Shown here: positions 22,462-34,585 of the stretch, piece by piece
Layout: the number at the start of each line of letters is the position of its first letter
How positions within the stretch are numbered: position 1 is the first letter of the stretch
Assembly (NCBI RefSeq): GCF_902167145.1
Contig: NC_050097.1
Span: 232,581,034 to 232,645,033 of the forward strand
Length of the DNA: 64,000 bases
Source: Zea mays
Lineage: Eukaryota; Streptophyta; Magnoliopsida; Poales; Poaceae
Direction: 5' to 3'
Made by a program: the position numbers and the translations under genes
The notes under the pieces: generated by a model
What the model saw: the letters and a program-made list of their open reading frames with translations, nothing else
What the model was told of the DNA's origin: nothing
The model's database searches: none

Positions 22462-25400
22462 TGTAAGGCCCAAAATCTGTATAAGAAAAAAAACTTAAAT
22501 TATTATTAATGATAATAAAATAAATATATAAGAAATAAAATAGTAAATTCTGACGTCTCAACTTATACTTGAGCAATAAATGTTGAGGACTGAATTTTGA
22601 AAATGAAGAACTATTCTAGAAAAGAAGTAATAGAAAAGTTTTCTATTCAACTAAATAATTATGCATATCATTAAATGATGCACCATAAGCCTTTATCTAC
22701 ATGAACATTAAATTTCGAAGTAACTTCTACTACCTATTTCACATTCAAAATACTATTTTTCTACAAAGAGAGAGAACAATAGGAGTGTGTTTCGTATTTC
22801 TAACATCTATCAAATAAATAAAATAGTTAAAGTAAACATATATCTATTGCATCAGGTTGGAGTTTACTAGTGTGTGCATTTAATAATAATAATAGTATTA
22901 ATAGAAATACAGTAATATCCAAATTTTGGATTAAGGACTAAACTGCCAATTAGATGTTGGAGAGATGGAAAATAACATATTGTGTAAATAAAATAAACAT
23001 ATAAATAAATATAATTTCTCCATACTGATATTTGGATTCAGGAGGGTAACCTAAGTAAGAATTTCATAGATATGAATTCAAATTTGAAACCTAAATATGA
23101 AAATGGGAGAAATAGGAAGATGAAATGAAAAAGAAAGAAAACAGAAAATAAAATAAAAGAAAAGGTTCACCTCCACTGCATGGGCCGATTTCGCCTCTGC
23201 CAGCCCACCTAAACCCCGCTCTAGCCTAGCTCCTCCTCTCCTGGTGTCACATTGACAGATGGGGCCGAGGTGTTAGCCCTCCTCCTAGGAACCACGACCG
23301 AGTCTAGGTCACCTGCTTGCGGGGCCCACAGGTCAGATTGAGTTCTTCAGGCGCGCGCTCGTGTTGGCTCGCTGCTGCGTGGGGCCCACTGGTCATCGGG
23401 TGAGATCCACTGCGAGCTCGTCTTCGTCCTCCCATGAATACCGCGGACTCGCGCCCACTCATCACCTCCGCTTCGAGCACCGCGTTAGCCGGATGTAACC
23501 GCCATGCAAGCTCCTGCGCCGGGGGTTAGCCAACCACCTGGGCGCATGGGCTATAAGCTTGGGCATCGTCTTCCTCGTGCGGATTTTGGACGACCTAACG
23601 ACCCGGACCTCGTGAACCCCCCCCCCCAGCCGATTCGGCCGCGGCTGTTGCGACGTTGCCATGACCTACAAAACCGAGCCCTGCCTCCTGCTCAATTGCC
23701 TCGCTTCGTCACTAGAGATGCCGCGACACCGAGAAAGAGAGGGAGAGAAATAGGCGAGGAGAGAGTCAGGGAGGGCCGCCGCCGAAGACCTCCGCCCACG
23801 GTGGCGAACCATCCTCGGCGTGTGGACCTGGGGCTTCGGTGACCCTATCGTTTTCGCTTGAATCCTCATACCGGAGCGCCTGGACGGGCTACTCCGGCGT
23901 CACCTCCGCCGTAGGGAGTGGGCGGACCGCCGTCGTGGCCGTGTCTGGGGGGAGGAGATCATCTGGGGCCGTTGATCTATTAGCGTGCGGGTGAGATTTA
24001 GATGGGCTAAGAGCCGTTGGATGTGGACGGGCGGCTCAGATTGAGCATAGTAGTAACTTTTCTGTGCATTGTATCTGAATCGTCGATCGGGGAATCGAGG
24101 ACCAGGGATGAAATGCAGACGTGGTTGGTTTCGGGCCATGGATCCTTGATCCTATGTCCATGGATGCATATGGATTCATAAAATGGTATAGTCCAATCTG
24201 AACCGTAGACTTCTAATGTGGCGGCCTAGAGCAGTCCTTACCCTCTCGGCCATGCTCTTTTGCATATGAGCCCCTTCCCTTTTCACAAATGAACTCGTGG
24301 TCCACTGCGGAATCAGCCTGAGTCTACGAAACCTTGCACAGAGGCCCCTGTTGTTCTCTGTTTTTGTGCACGAAGTCCAGGGAGCAGAGAAAATAAATAA
24401 ATAAATAATTATAGAAAATGATTCTTAGTATATGAATAATTCCATAAACTCATTTTATTCATAGAAAATTCATACTAACTCCTTTTTAGTCCATTTCAGT
24501 TTCTATAATTTTGTAATAACATTGTGTATCCATTAGTACCACTGTTTTGATATAAAAGTCACATTAAAATTTATTTCCTAACTAATCTTATATCAAATAC
24601 ATAAAATCTTTGGGAATTCATAACTTCCTCAGTTTAATCCCAAATTGACCCGTTCAAGTTGCGTTAGTCTCGTATAAATATTTACTATGTAATAACAACA
24701 TTTATTATATCATGTCTCATTATTTATAATTAGATATGTATTTAACTTATGTTGGTTAGTCTTGTTAATCTGCTCATCTACTAAAATATGATCTATGTCA
24801 ATCAATAATTTATATTAAAGTTGAATTAATTACTACTATAGGTTACCTTTTCTCTGGATTATAAAATAAACATAGAACCTGGTGTTAATCATTTAATCAC
24901 ATCATAACTTGATGACCACAACTCCGATCTTAGTAGTTCTCGATCCCACGATCTTGTAGCTTCGGGGTAGATCATTATTATGTAGTTTGTTCTTACGTAT
25001 GGTGTGATGTTAATTTTGTTTATACCATGTTTGTTTGTATTGCTACGCCTAGCAGTGAGGTCACGAGAATCTGAGGATCATCCTGGTACCTGGAATCTCA
25101 AGTCCTAGGCAAGTTGTGCCCTTGATCCACTTTTGTTACTCAATAATATTCTTTATTATCACTATTCAATGTATAGGTTTAATTTTGATGGGTCCCAATA
25201 GGTCACCCTAGTCTGTTTATCCTTTTTACCTTGTTACCCCTGAATCACATGGGTAGTTTTTGCTATTGCTTTATATGGTTTTGGGATTATTATTTCATTA
25301 TATCCATGTTCCAAGTATTTTGTTATTCTATTTATGTTCATGTCAAGATCATTAATGTTAATTGGAACATGGAGCTTAACTTGAGAAACACGTGCCACCA

Positions 25401-26329
25401 CAAGGGTGGAATGGGATGCCCTTGGCTGACTAATTAGGAAAACTAGTTGAAGACTACCTTACCCGAAAGGGGCAAGGGCAGTAGGGGAGTTGCATGCAAG
25501 GAGGTTCTCGGGTTGATTTTGCTGCGATGGCGGTCAGACGGGGGATTCTTGCAAGTGCTCTTCCCATAAACTGTAGTGGATTTTCGGAAACTAGTGGAAC
25601 TTTCTAAAGGTCTCATAGTGGATCCCTAGCCATTCACCTCGGTAGTGTCTAAGGACCTTGTAAACCCTGGCGACATGGGATACAAGACTTGTGGGTACGG
25701 GGTACAACCTCTACAGAGTGTAAAACTGGTATACTAGCCGAGCTCACGGTCATGAGCAGCTCAGGACTCTCGCATGATTAAATTATGGAACCTAAATTCA
25801 ATTTTTCATTTGCATTTGCATGGGTTTATTATTAATTTTGTTCTATTATTATTATGGTTTGATATTTACTTACATTTAGTAACTGCTAATAAAATTTTGA
25901 CCAACTTATTAAAAGCAATGCTCAGCTTTAACCCCTACTGTTGATCAGCTTTACACACTATATGAACTCCCACCTTTGGTGAGTTTATGCCACATTATTC
26001 CCCACAACTTGTTGAGCGATGAACATGTGTGAGCTCACCCTTGCTGTCTCACACCCCCCCCCACAAGAGAAGATCAGGTGGTTCAAGAGGAGCCACATAT
26101 CGAGGAGTTCGTTTCAATCTAGGTGGTGTCTCCCAGTTGACTTTCTGGCGCCAAGGATGATCCTTAGTTCGTTTTATATTTACCTTTATTTTGTAAGACT
26201 TCCGCTATGTAATAAATACTCTGATTATTGTGACATTTATCTCTATACACTCTGTTATTATATATGTTGTATTCTTTGGCGCATGTATGAGATGCACCCG
26301 GCTTTGTCCCTTAAAGCCCAAGTGTGACA
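22462..26329 (+). repeat. Element D 3' LTR, full length
   Basis: 3868 bp, from TGTAAGGCCC to AAGTGTGACA. The first 400 bp have no partner in the truncated 5' LTR. The later part also aligns in reverse orientation with A's 5' LTR (for example the block around 25610-25640 with 27050-27080), with more divergence, so D and A are subfamilies. No gene is supported. Confidence 0.82.
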
Positions 26330-26340
26330 AGTCAACATTT

Positions 26341-26352
26341 CCTCTGATACCA
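26341..26352 (-). other. Element A primer-binding site and leader scrap
   Basis: On the minus strand TGGTATCAGAGG lies four bases from the LTR end at 26357. Only 27 bases of A's leader (26330-26356) survive, because D inserted just beyond and the deletion took the rest. This short scrap fixes A's orientation. Confidence 0.82.
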
Positions 26353-26356
26353 CTTC

Positions 26357-29300
26357 TATCACACAAGGATTTAAGAGATAAAGTCGGGTGCATCTCATAT
26401 GTGCGCCAAAGAAGAACATCACATGTAATGATAAAGTGTATAGACATAAATGTCACAAATATCATAAATGTCATTATTACATAGCGGAAGTCTTACAAAA
26501 ATAAATGATAAATATAAAAGCGAACTAAACGTCCATCCTTGGCATCGTAAAGCTGACTGGGAGATGCCACCTAGATCAACTCGTACTCCTCATTGTACGG
26601 CTCCTCCTAGACCACCTGTTCTTCTCCAGTGGGGGGTTATATAGTGCAAGGGTGAGCTCACAAAAGATCATAGCTCAACAAGTTGTGGGAATAATGTGCA
26701 TGAACTCACCAAAGGTGGGAGTTCATGTGAAGTGTAAGGCTGATCAACAATAGGGTTAAAGTTGAGCATTGCTTTTAATAAGTAGGTCAAGTTTTATTAG
26801 CAATTACTAAATATAAGTAGATACCAAACTAGAATAATAATAGATCAAAATTAACAATAAATCTCATGCAATGCAAATGATAAATTGAATTTAATTACAC
26901 AATTTAATCATGCGAGAGTCCTGAGCTGCTCATGACCGCGAGCACGGCTAGTATACTAGTTTTACACTCTGCAGAGGTTGTACCCTGTACCCACAAGTTG
27001 GGTATCCCATGTCGCCAGGGTTAGCTAGACCCTTAGACACTACCGAGGTGAATGGCTAGGGATCCACTACGAGGCCTTTACAAAGTTCCACTAGCTTCAG
27101 AAAACCCACTACATTTTCTAGGAAGAGAAATGCAGGAATCCTCGCCTGACCGCCATCGCAGCAAAATCAACCCAGGAACCTCCCTACACGCCTACTCCCC
27201 TACTGCCCTTGCCCCTATCGAGTAAGGTAGTCCTCCACTAGCTTTCCTAGTTAGTCAGCCAAGGGCGTCCCATTCCACCCTTGTGGTGGCACGTGTTTCT
27301 CAAGTTAAGCTCCATGTTCCAATTAAATTAATAGTCTTATCATGAACATAAATAGAACAATAATAAGGAATAATCATGTGTAATAGTTATCTCAACACCC
27401 AAAACCATGTATAGCAATAGCAATGAGTACCCAAAATTCAGGGGTAAACAAGGTGAAAAGATAACCAGACTAGGGTGACCTATTGGGTCCCATCAAAAGT
27501 AAACCTATGCATGATAAAATGATTATAAAGAACATTATTGGGTAATAAAAGTGGTCAAGGGCACAACTTGCTTTCAATGAGCTCCTGCTCAGCAACTTCT
27601 ACCTACTGAACACCTAGATCCTCGGCCACAGGCTCGTCTACTCGCCACAATACAAACAAACATGGTATAGCAAAAATTAACATCACACCAAACATGAATA
27701 CAAAATACATAATAATGATCTACGCATCGTAACGAGATTATAGGAACAAGAATCACTAAATTCGGAGTTACAGATTGTGAGTTATGAATTTCCAAAGGTT
27801 TTATGTGTTTGGTACAAGATTAATTAAGTGGTCAAATTTAATATGAGTTTCATGTTAAAATAGAGACAATATGTGATGAACAATATTATTACAAAATTAT
27901 AGGAACTATAATGGACTAAAAAGGAGTTACAATAAATTTTCTAGAGATTAAACAAGTTCTAGATTTAATTTTATACTAGAAAGTATTTTCTGTATTTGTT
28001 TATTCAGTTTGCACCGAGTACCGGACTGTGCACGCAATTAAACCAAAGCTCAAGGGGCGCTTAGCAAGTTTTTGGGACCTAATCGCATGAATTCTTATCT
28101 CTCTAGAGTATCGCGGGTTGATTCCCACATTAATCAGGGGCTCTTAAGCAAATGTGACGCGGCGAAGGGGTATCCAGTAATTCTGGCTGTTGGATCTAAA
28201 ATGCGCACCTCGGATTAGATCTGGAATGAACCGAAACGGTATGTGATCACCACCATCGGATCGGAATTCCAGGGTTCAGATTTTTATGAAGCCCAACTCA
28301 CCTCGAATCGTTCGATCAACTCTACAGTCCAGATTGAATCACCCAGGGGGTATGCGCAATTAAACCTTTACCGCTCATCTACGATCCCACGGCTACCGCG
28401 CTTGCCACTCTTCATCTAATCGCGGCCAGTCATCACGAAATCCATGGCTCCGAACCTTTCTTCTTCCGGTAGGTCGCCAACACAGTGAACGATGGTGCCG
28501 CGGCGATGATACCTCACCGGTGACAGCAGATTTCGCAAACCAGTACTCTAATCCCCTAACCGAACAAGGCTACACGATTATAGGAGTGGGGCGGACACGA
28601 TCAACGACATACCAGAGGCGGATGCGACTTTGGAAGCGGTGTCCACGGCGATGCGGATCCCGCGGCGGTGACGACACTCCGGCGAAGAATTCACCCGAGG
28701 ATTCAGTCAGAACTCCGCCCGCAGATGGTGCTCACGCCTTCCCCGATTGGCGGCGATGCTCCATGGCCACCCGCGGACTCCATAGGCACGACCGAAGTCG
28801 ACGTCCACAACCTCCCTACGGCGCCGACCCGCTCACTCCCGAATAGCTCCCCCCACGGTCGCGATTGCGCAGCGAGGATTGTGGAGATGGGGGAGGAGGA
28901 GACCCAGAACCCCGTTACACCTTATAGGGTCCGCACGGTCTAGGAGGGAGCAACGGACCCCCGCGTCCACGGCGCACCTCCGCCATGCGCGGGCGAGGCG
29001 GTTGGAGCAGGTGCCTGACGTCTTGGGCCCACCGAGCAATGGCTCCACGGAAGAACTACGTGCGCGAGAGGACTGTCGCGGAGGTCCCACGCAGCAGCGA
29101 CTCAAGCGAGCACGACGTGGGGAATGAAATTGGGCTCGTCGCACGGGGGGATATTGAGTGGGTCGAATAGGTGGCAGCCGGCCCAAGACACGCACAGTTC
29201 TGTTTTTCTTTTTCTTTTCTCCTTTATTTTCTTTCTTTTCTTCTCCTTTTAATTTGAAACCTTAAATTTAAATTCAAATGTTGTTGTGGATTTATTGTTC

Positions 29301-29529
29301 TCAATTAAATACATAATTTGCACATACCAGTATTAATTTTATTTATAAAATTTATTTTGTATTTTATAGTATCTCTCTTTCTTCTCCATTTTCAAACCCC
29401 AAATTTCAATTTAGGGGCTAATTCATATTATCAACTCATTATTATATTTCTACTAATATTGTTGTTATTATTATTTAAATGCACAAATAAACAAAAACTC
29501 CAACATGATGCATAGCTTATCGATGTGCT
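26357..29529 (-). repeat. Element A 5' LTR, larger part
   Basis: Minus-strand LTR: its 3' end is at 26357 (TGTGATA, CA decayed to TA) and it runs rightwards to the insertion point of E at 29529 (TSD GTGCT 29525-29529). It has a GC-rich block at 28400-29150 without a credible gene; open frames there overlap in several frames and have no domain. Confidence 0.83.
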
Positions 29530-30153
29530 TGTGGGGGATAGATATCCCCGGGTCCACTAGAAGGCTAAAAGACCTCGCGAAAGACCTTGGGCCTAATATT
29601 TCGCAAGGTCATCCCTTCGTGGGCCTGGGGAGGGACGTCTAGTGAAGTGGATTGACACAAGATTGGATCAACGCAAGCCCAAACGGCCCGATGAATTTGA
29701 GCAACGGCCGCAGCAGTGATCCGACCTTCCCGAATAGTGTCCTCATACATCGGAACTGAATGGAGATAGGTCGGCGGAATTATAGGAAGATAGGCTCAGT
29801 CGGTTCACTATTACTTAGGCTCACGTTGTTATCATATCCGCATGTAACGCCCCACGGTCAAGTATATAAGGCCTAGGGGGCACCCCCTCCAACGACATCT
29901 CACTCCTTAGCCATTTACTCAACTCTCTAGTATCCTCCATACTAGAGAACTCTCTTGTAACCTACCACACAAAAGATCCACACCAGGACGTAGGGTATTA
30001 CGCATCTCAAAGCGGCCTGAACCTGTACAAGATCGTCTACTGCTTCTCGTGCATCTGGAACGAACCATCGAGCTACAGTCGGTAACACCGTCCTACTTCA
30101 AAAGCACCTTGAGGGGCAACCCCGGGTGCGCGGTCGGACCCAAAACACCGACA
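29530..30153 (+). repeat. Element E 5' LTR
   Basis: 624 bp, TGTGGGGGATAG...ACACCGACA. The pair at 51601-52225 differs by about 21 substitutions and one base of length. Confidence 0.92.
29863..29870 (+). promoter_or_regulatory. TATA box in E LTR
   Basis: TATATAAG, followed by GCCTAGGGGGCACC. The 3' LTR has the same box near 51935. It is the likely promoter of the sense transcript. Confidence 0.65.
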
Positions 30154-30155
30154 GC

Positions 30156-30173
30156 TGGCGCGCCAGGTAGGGG
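30156..30173 (+). other. Element E primer-binding site
   Basis: TGGCGCGCCAGGTAGGGG, two bases after the LTR end, is a form seen in cinful/RIRE2-like elements. I do not assign the tRNA. Confidence 0.7.
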
Positions 30174-30199
30174 GTGTGTCACTGATCCAAGCTAGCTCA

Positions 30200-32170
30200 A
30201 TGGCCATCACTTTCCAGCACAAGATCGTCCTCTGCCCCGGGTCCGTGTTCTGCTTCGGAACCAATTCATCCGTAGCAGACGAAGAGGGAACTCTACATCG
30301 CATCGCGGATCCGCCGAAGAGAAACCCTCCCTCAACAATCTTCGGGAAAGTCGGAGCAAAGCAGGAAAAAGTGCAACCTCCAGCACTCCGAGCAAAGACT
30401 ACCTCCTGCAAGCCAGGACCAGAGGGTCCATCTACCCGGAGAACCCCATTGTCCACCTCTTCTATAGAGAAATGGACACAGATCACAAGGAGAAAGGAGG
30501 CAAACAAGGTAAAGGATCGTCAAACTGCTCTTCTGGTACCTCTGCCCTCAAAGGAGAACAGGAAGAAGCTCGTCACTACGACGGTTCCATTCTACTCCAA
30601 CGTCCTCTTCATCGGGGGAAGAGTGGAATCAACTCCCATCTCCGACGATGAACCAACCGCTCTAGGAGAAGAACCTCTTCAGTGGGAATCTCGCTGACGA
30701 AGGAACCGACGCCGAAATATTCGGCGACATCATGAAGCCAGAGAGCGGGACCTGGCACAGCCCATGTCACGAGATGAGATCTCAGAGATTGGAGAAACCC
30801 CAGAAGAACGAGTCTTCAAGGAAAGAAGGAATTCCCGACGACGTGATCATCGGCAAGCTCAAGAGTAGGCCGAACAAGAGGCAAGACAACGCCGAGAGAA
30901 CCCTCTTTTCGGACGGAACCTAAATCTCGACTTCGCCCGAGCCATGAACACACCGAGCGAGGTCGGTGGAGTATTGGCTTGGATAGCTGATGGTCTCCCC
31001 CGGACTCCGGATGTCGAGGGCTATCGGCAGCTGCTCACGCGGGCAGCTAATCGTCTTCTACCTCTCGCTCATCCACCGAGCGATCTACGACACGCCATCA
31101 ACAGTCGGTGGGACACACGGAGCTCCATCAACGCTTCACGCGAACGACGATACGAGAACGAGATCCGGCGCCAAGAAGAATATGATCGGGACCACGGTGT
31201 CCCTGCACGGAGTCAGGCCACCAGAGTTGAGTCGGCAATGGCTTCAACCAGCGGCGCAACCCTGGGATGGTTGAGGCACCACGACAACAACTCCCCTCCC
31301 CGGGATAGACATCATCATCACCGACAGGAGGACACGTGTGGAGTATTGGCGCTCACTCCACGTCTTAGGGTCATTCAATGGCCCCCTAACTTCAAAGTCT
31401 CCAACGTCGACAAGTACGAGCCTAAGCAGGATCCGGGAGGCTGGTTGGCCGTCTACACCACCGCCGCCCGAGCAGCTGGGGCAACTGAAGATGTGATGAC
31501 TGCATACCTGCCCATCGTCCTTGGGCAGGATGCTCTACAATGGATACGACACCTACCCCAACACTGCATCGACGACTGGAGTGACTTCAGTCGGCGTTTC
31601 ACCGCCAACTTTCAATCTCTCTCCGACAAACCGGCGCAGCCATGGGACCTCAAATCCATCAAGCGCCAAGGGGATGAGACTCTCCGGTCATACCTCAAAA
31701 GATTTCAGACCATGAGAAATCGTATCCCTGAGGTCGCGGAAGCGGCAGTGATCGAGGACTTCTACCGGGGATCTAATGACTCGACCTTCGTCCGAGCCAT
31801 ACTGCAAAAGGCGCTGACTACCTCCAAGCAGCTGTTCCGGGAAGCCGACCTCTACATTACCGCTAACGAACAAGCTCAGGACCTCATCGGAGGAGCAAAG
31901 CCTGCACCGGCGGCACCACAACGCGAGACAAACCAACAACCCGACAAGCGTTGGGAGAAGAGGCCTCGCGAAGAAGTCCACGCCACCGGACCACCCGCCT
32001 CTCGTGCCCGAGGAGGACCTCGTGAAGGCGAACATACACTTGATGACATCCTTAACGCCCAGTGCCCGTACCACAAAGACATGCGCCACACCCTCCGGAA
32101 CTGCAGAGACTTCAAGCACTCCATTGGGAACGGCCGACCCTTCCAACCTCTGCCACCTCCCCCACCATGA
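30200..32170 (+). pseudogene. Element E gag
   Basis: Starts MAITFQHKIVLCPGSVF at 30200, the first good ATG after the PBS. The frame is continuous to 32170 apart from two nonsense codons, TGA 30695-30697 and TAG 30866-30868, both explainable as C-to-T changes. The retrotransposon gag domain spans about 31370-31850 (GGWLAVYTTAARAAGA, then DDWSDFSRRFTANFQ and SYLKRFQTMRNRIPE). The basic C-terminus ends PPPPP* and has a Cys/His remnant (CPYHKDMRHTLRNC). The ATG at 30944 is internal, not the true start. Confidence 0.85.
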
Positions 32171-33290
32171 GGAGGACCTGGAGAACCTCGACAACCTCAA
32201 CAGCAGGAGGGGGGAGGAGGCGGAGCGTTCCCGCGCGTCAACGGAGAAGTCAACGTCATCTTCGGCGGACATGGATCACAGGAAAGTAAGAGGCAACAGA
32301 AGCTCAACGATCATTAGATACTGGTGGTGGCCACCGGCCCTCCCGCTCCGTATCGATGGTCCGAGCACCCGATTACCTTCACTCGGGCAGATCAGTGGTT
32401 CAACTTCGATCACCCCAGCAAGTACCCGCTCCTCGTTGATCCGGTGATCCGAGAGAGCCGGGTAAAGAAGGTGTTAGTGGACGGGGGAAGCAACATCAAC
32501 GCCACCTTTCCCCGGACACTTCAAGGCTTGGGAATCGCACTCAAAGAACTCCACGAGTCAGACACTCCCTTTTTCGGCATCGTGTCGACCGAAGGAGAGT
32601 ATCCGCTCGGACACATCTACATGCCAGTCACCTTTGGAACTCCGGAAAACTACAGAACCGAGTTCATGAGGTTCGAGGTGGCGAGCTTCGACTGCGGATA
32701 CAACGCCATCATCGGCAGACCTGGATTGGCGAAGTTCATGGCTATTCCGCATTACACGCACATGATATTGAAGATGTCGGGACCACAAGGAATCATCACT
32801 GTGCCCGCTGACTTCCAAGGCACTGTGGAGTGCTTCCGAGCGACTATTCAGGCGGCCCTCACCACCAAACCATCGATGACCTCTTCTGCACAGGTGAACT
32901 CAAAGCCTGAGGAGGACTTCACAGCACCCGCGAATGAAGCTCAAGCCGCGACCTCTATGCGGCCAACTGAGGAAACCAAGAGGATCAACCTCGAGTTTGC
33001 TGATGAACGCAAGACTGCCATCATCAGCTCTAGCCTGGATGACAAATAGGAAGGCACGCTCGTTCAGTTTCTGCAAGACAACCGAGACGTATTCGCATGG
33101 CAACCTGCGGATATGCTGGGAGTCCCGAGAGAACTGGTCGAGCACAAACTGAAGGTCTATCCCTAGGCGAGGCCAATCTAACAAAAATTACGTCGTTTCA
33201 CGCCCGACAAGAGAGAAGCCATCCGTGCAGAGCTGGCTCGCTTAGTCACGGTAGGATTCATTAGAGAAGTACTACATCTCGAGTGGTTAG
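32171..33290 (+). pseudogene. Element E protease and start of RT, cut by element H
   Basis: It stays in the gag frame after the stop at 32168-32170. PPAPYRWSEHPITF leads into an aspartic protease (KVLVDGGSNINATF, with DGG for DTG, and AIIGRPGLAKF). A stop at 33047-33049 is followed by RT linker sequence (LVQFLQDNRDVFAWQP; VEHKLKVYP*) with further stops near 33163 and 33178. The frame reaches EVLHLEWL at 33290, where H begins; it resumes at 42237 (ANPVLVLKK). The two halves join without gain or loss once one TSD copy is removed. Confidence 0.87.
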
Positions 33291-33522
33291 TGAAAGGGAA
33301 ATGTGCCCTTGGGCCATTTCTAAGTATTTTGGTGATTTAGTGTCCAACACAAGTGCCTAAGTGTAAAATGGTGGACAAAGTACAAATCAAGGATAAAGGT
33401 ATGTTTCTCAGACTTAGTACATTGTTTTAGAGACTAATGTATTGTGTCTAAGTGCTGGAAACAGGAAAAATCGAATTGGAAATGAGATGGCTTTGTTCAG
33501 CCAAGTCTGCTCAGTCTGGGAG

Positions 33523-33875
33523 CACCGGACAGTGTCCGGTGCGCCAGGCTGGTTCGAGCGAAGTGGCCGCTCTCGGGAATTTCACCGGCGACGTACGGCT
33601 ATAATTCACCGGACTGTCCGGTGTGCACCGGACTGTCCGGTGAGCCAACGGTCGGCCGGGCCAACGGTCGGCCGCGCGATCTGCGCGGGACACGTGGCCG
33701 AGCCAACGGCTAGAAGGGGGCACCGGACTGTCCGGTGTGCACCGGACATGTCCGGTGCGCCAACGGCTCCAAGTCTGCCAACGGTCGGCTTCGCCATTTA
33801 AGGAAAGAAATCTGGCACCGGACAGTGTCCGGTGTGCACCGGACAGTGTCCGGTGTGCACCGGACTGTCCGGTGC
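33523..33875 (+). repeat. Palindrome array in H 5' LTR
   Basis: Eight CCGGAC-(T or AGT or AT)-GTCCGG units in four groups of 1, 2, 2 and 3. The 3' LTR (41218-41571) has the same total but grouped 2, 2, 2, 2. The units lie upstream of the TATA box. Confidence 0.9.
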
Positions 33876-33942
33876 GCCAGACGACAGAAGGCAAGAATTG
33901 CCTTCCCAGATTGCTCTCAACGGCTCCTAGCTGCCTTGGGGC

Positions 33943-33950
33943 TATAAAAG
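33943..33950 (+). promoter_or_regulatory. TATA box in H 5' LTR
   Basis: TATAAAAG about 70 bp after the palindrome array, repeated in the 3' LTR at 41637-41644. This is the likely core promoter of the genomic transcript. Confidence 0.75.
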
Positions 33951-34538
33951 GGACCCCTAGGCGCATGGAGGAGGATACCAAGCATTCCTATAACATTTCT
34001 AAGCACCAAGACCTCGATTTCGCGCATTTGTTTCATTGTGATAGCATATAGAGCTCTAGTGGAGTTGTGAACTCATTGAGTTGTGTTGCGAGCTCTTGTT
34101 GCGACTTGTGTGCGTGTTGACACTCTGATTCTTGAGTCTTGTGTGCGTTGCTAATCCTCCCTTGCTCTGTGCTTCCTTGTGAATTTCAAGTGTAAGGGCG
34201 AGAGGCTCCAAGTTGTGGAGATTCCTCGCAAACGGGATTGAGAAAAAGCAAGGAAAACACCGTGGTACTCAAGTGGGTCTTTGGACCGCTTGAGAGGGGT
34301 TGATTGCAACCCTCGTCCGTTGGGATGCCACAACATGGAGTAGGCAAGCGTTGGTCTTGGCCGAACCACGGGATAACCACTGTGCCATCTCTGTGATTGT
34401 TTTCTTGTGGTTATTGTGTTTTGACTCCTCTCTAGCCACTTGGCAATTATAGTGCTAACAATTAACCAAGTTTTGTGGCTTAAGTTTTCAAGTTTCACAG
34501 GATCACCTATTCACCCCCCCCCTCTAGGTGCTCTCAAT

Positions 34539-34550
34539 TGGTATCAGAGC
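34539..34550 (+). other. Element H primer-binding site (initiator Met tRNA)
   Basis: TGGTATCAGAGC, two bases after the LTR, matches the 3' end of plant initiator Met tRNA exactly. Confidence 0.9.
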
Positions 34551-34585
34551 CGTTCTCTTCACAAAGGGACTAACCGCCCGAAGAG

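Larger units (their letters stand above)
16379..26329 (+). mobile_element. Element D: A-related LTR element with huge LTRs and almost no coding
   Basis: Two direct copies of an LTR (16379-20040 and 22462-26329) flank only 2.4 kb. The PBS, PPT and LTR ends match the family of A, but the orientation is opposite. The 3' LTR is 3868 bp. The 5' copy lacks the first 400 bp. No RT, integrase or protease is present, only a short gag N-terminus. It ends at 26329 within the leader of A (next bases AGTCA, probably the TSD); the left TSD was lost in the deletion at 16378/16379. Confidence 0.8.
33291..34536 (+). repeat. Element H 5' LTR
   Basis: 1246 bp, TGAAAGGGAAATGTGCCC...GTGCTCTCA. It contains a palindrome array, a TATA box, and a pyrimidine run CACCCCCCCCCTCTAGG just before the end. 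Confidence 0.93.

Noticed and set aside
28520..29195. Overlapping frames (108, 120 and 91 codons) in A's 5' LTR
   Set aside because: They occupy a GC-rich LTR block on both strands; no domain, and the strand of the element does not favour them.
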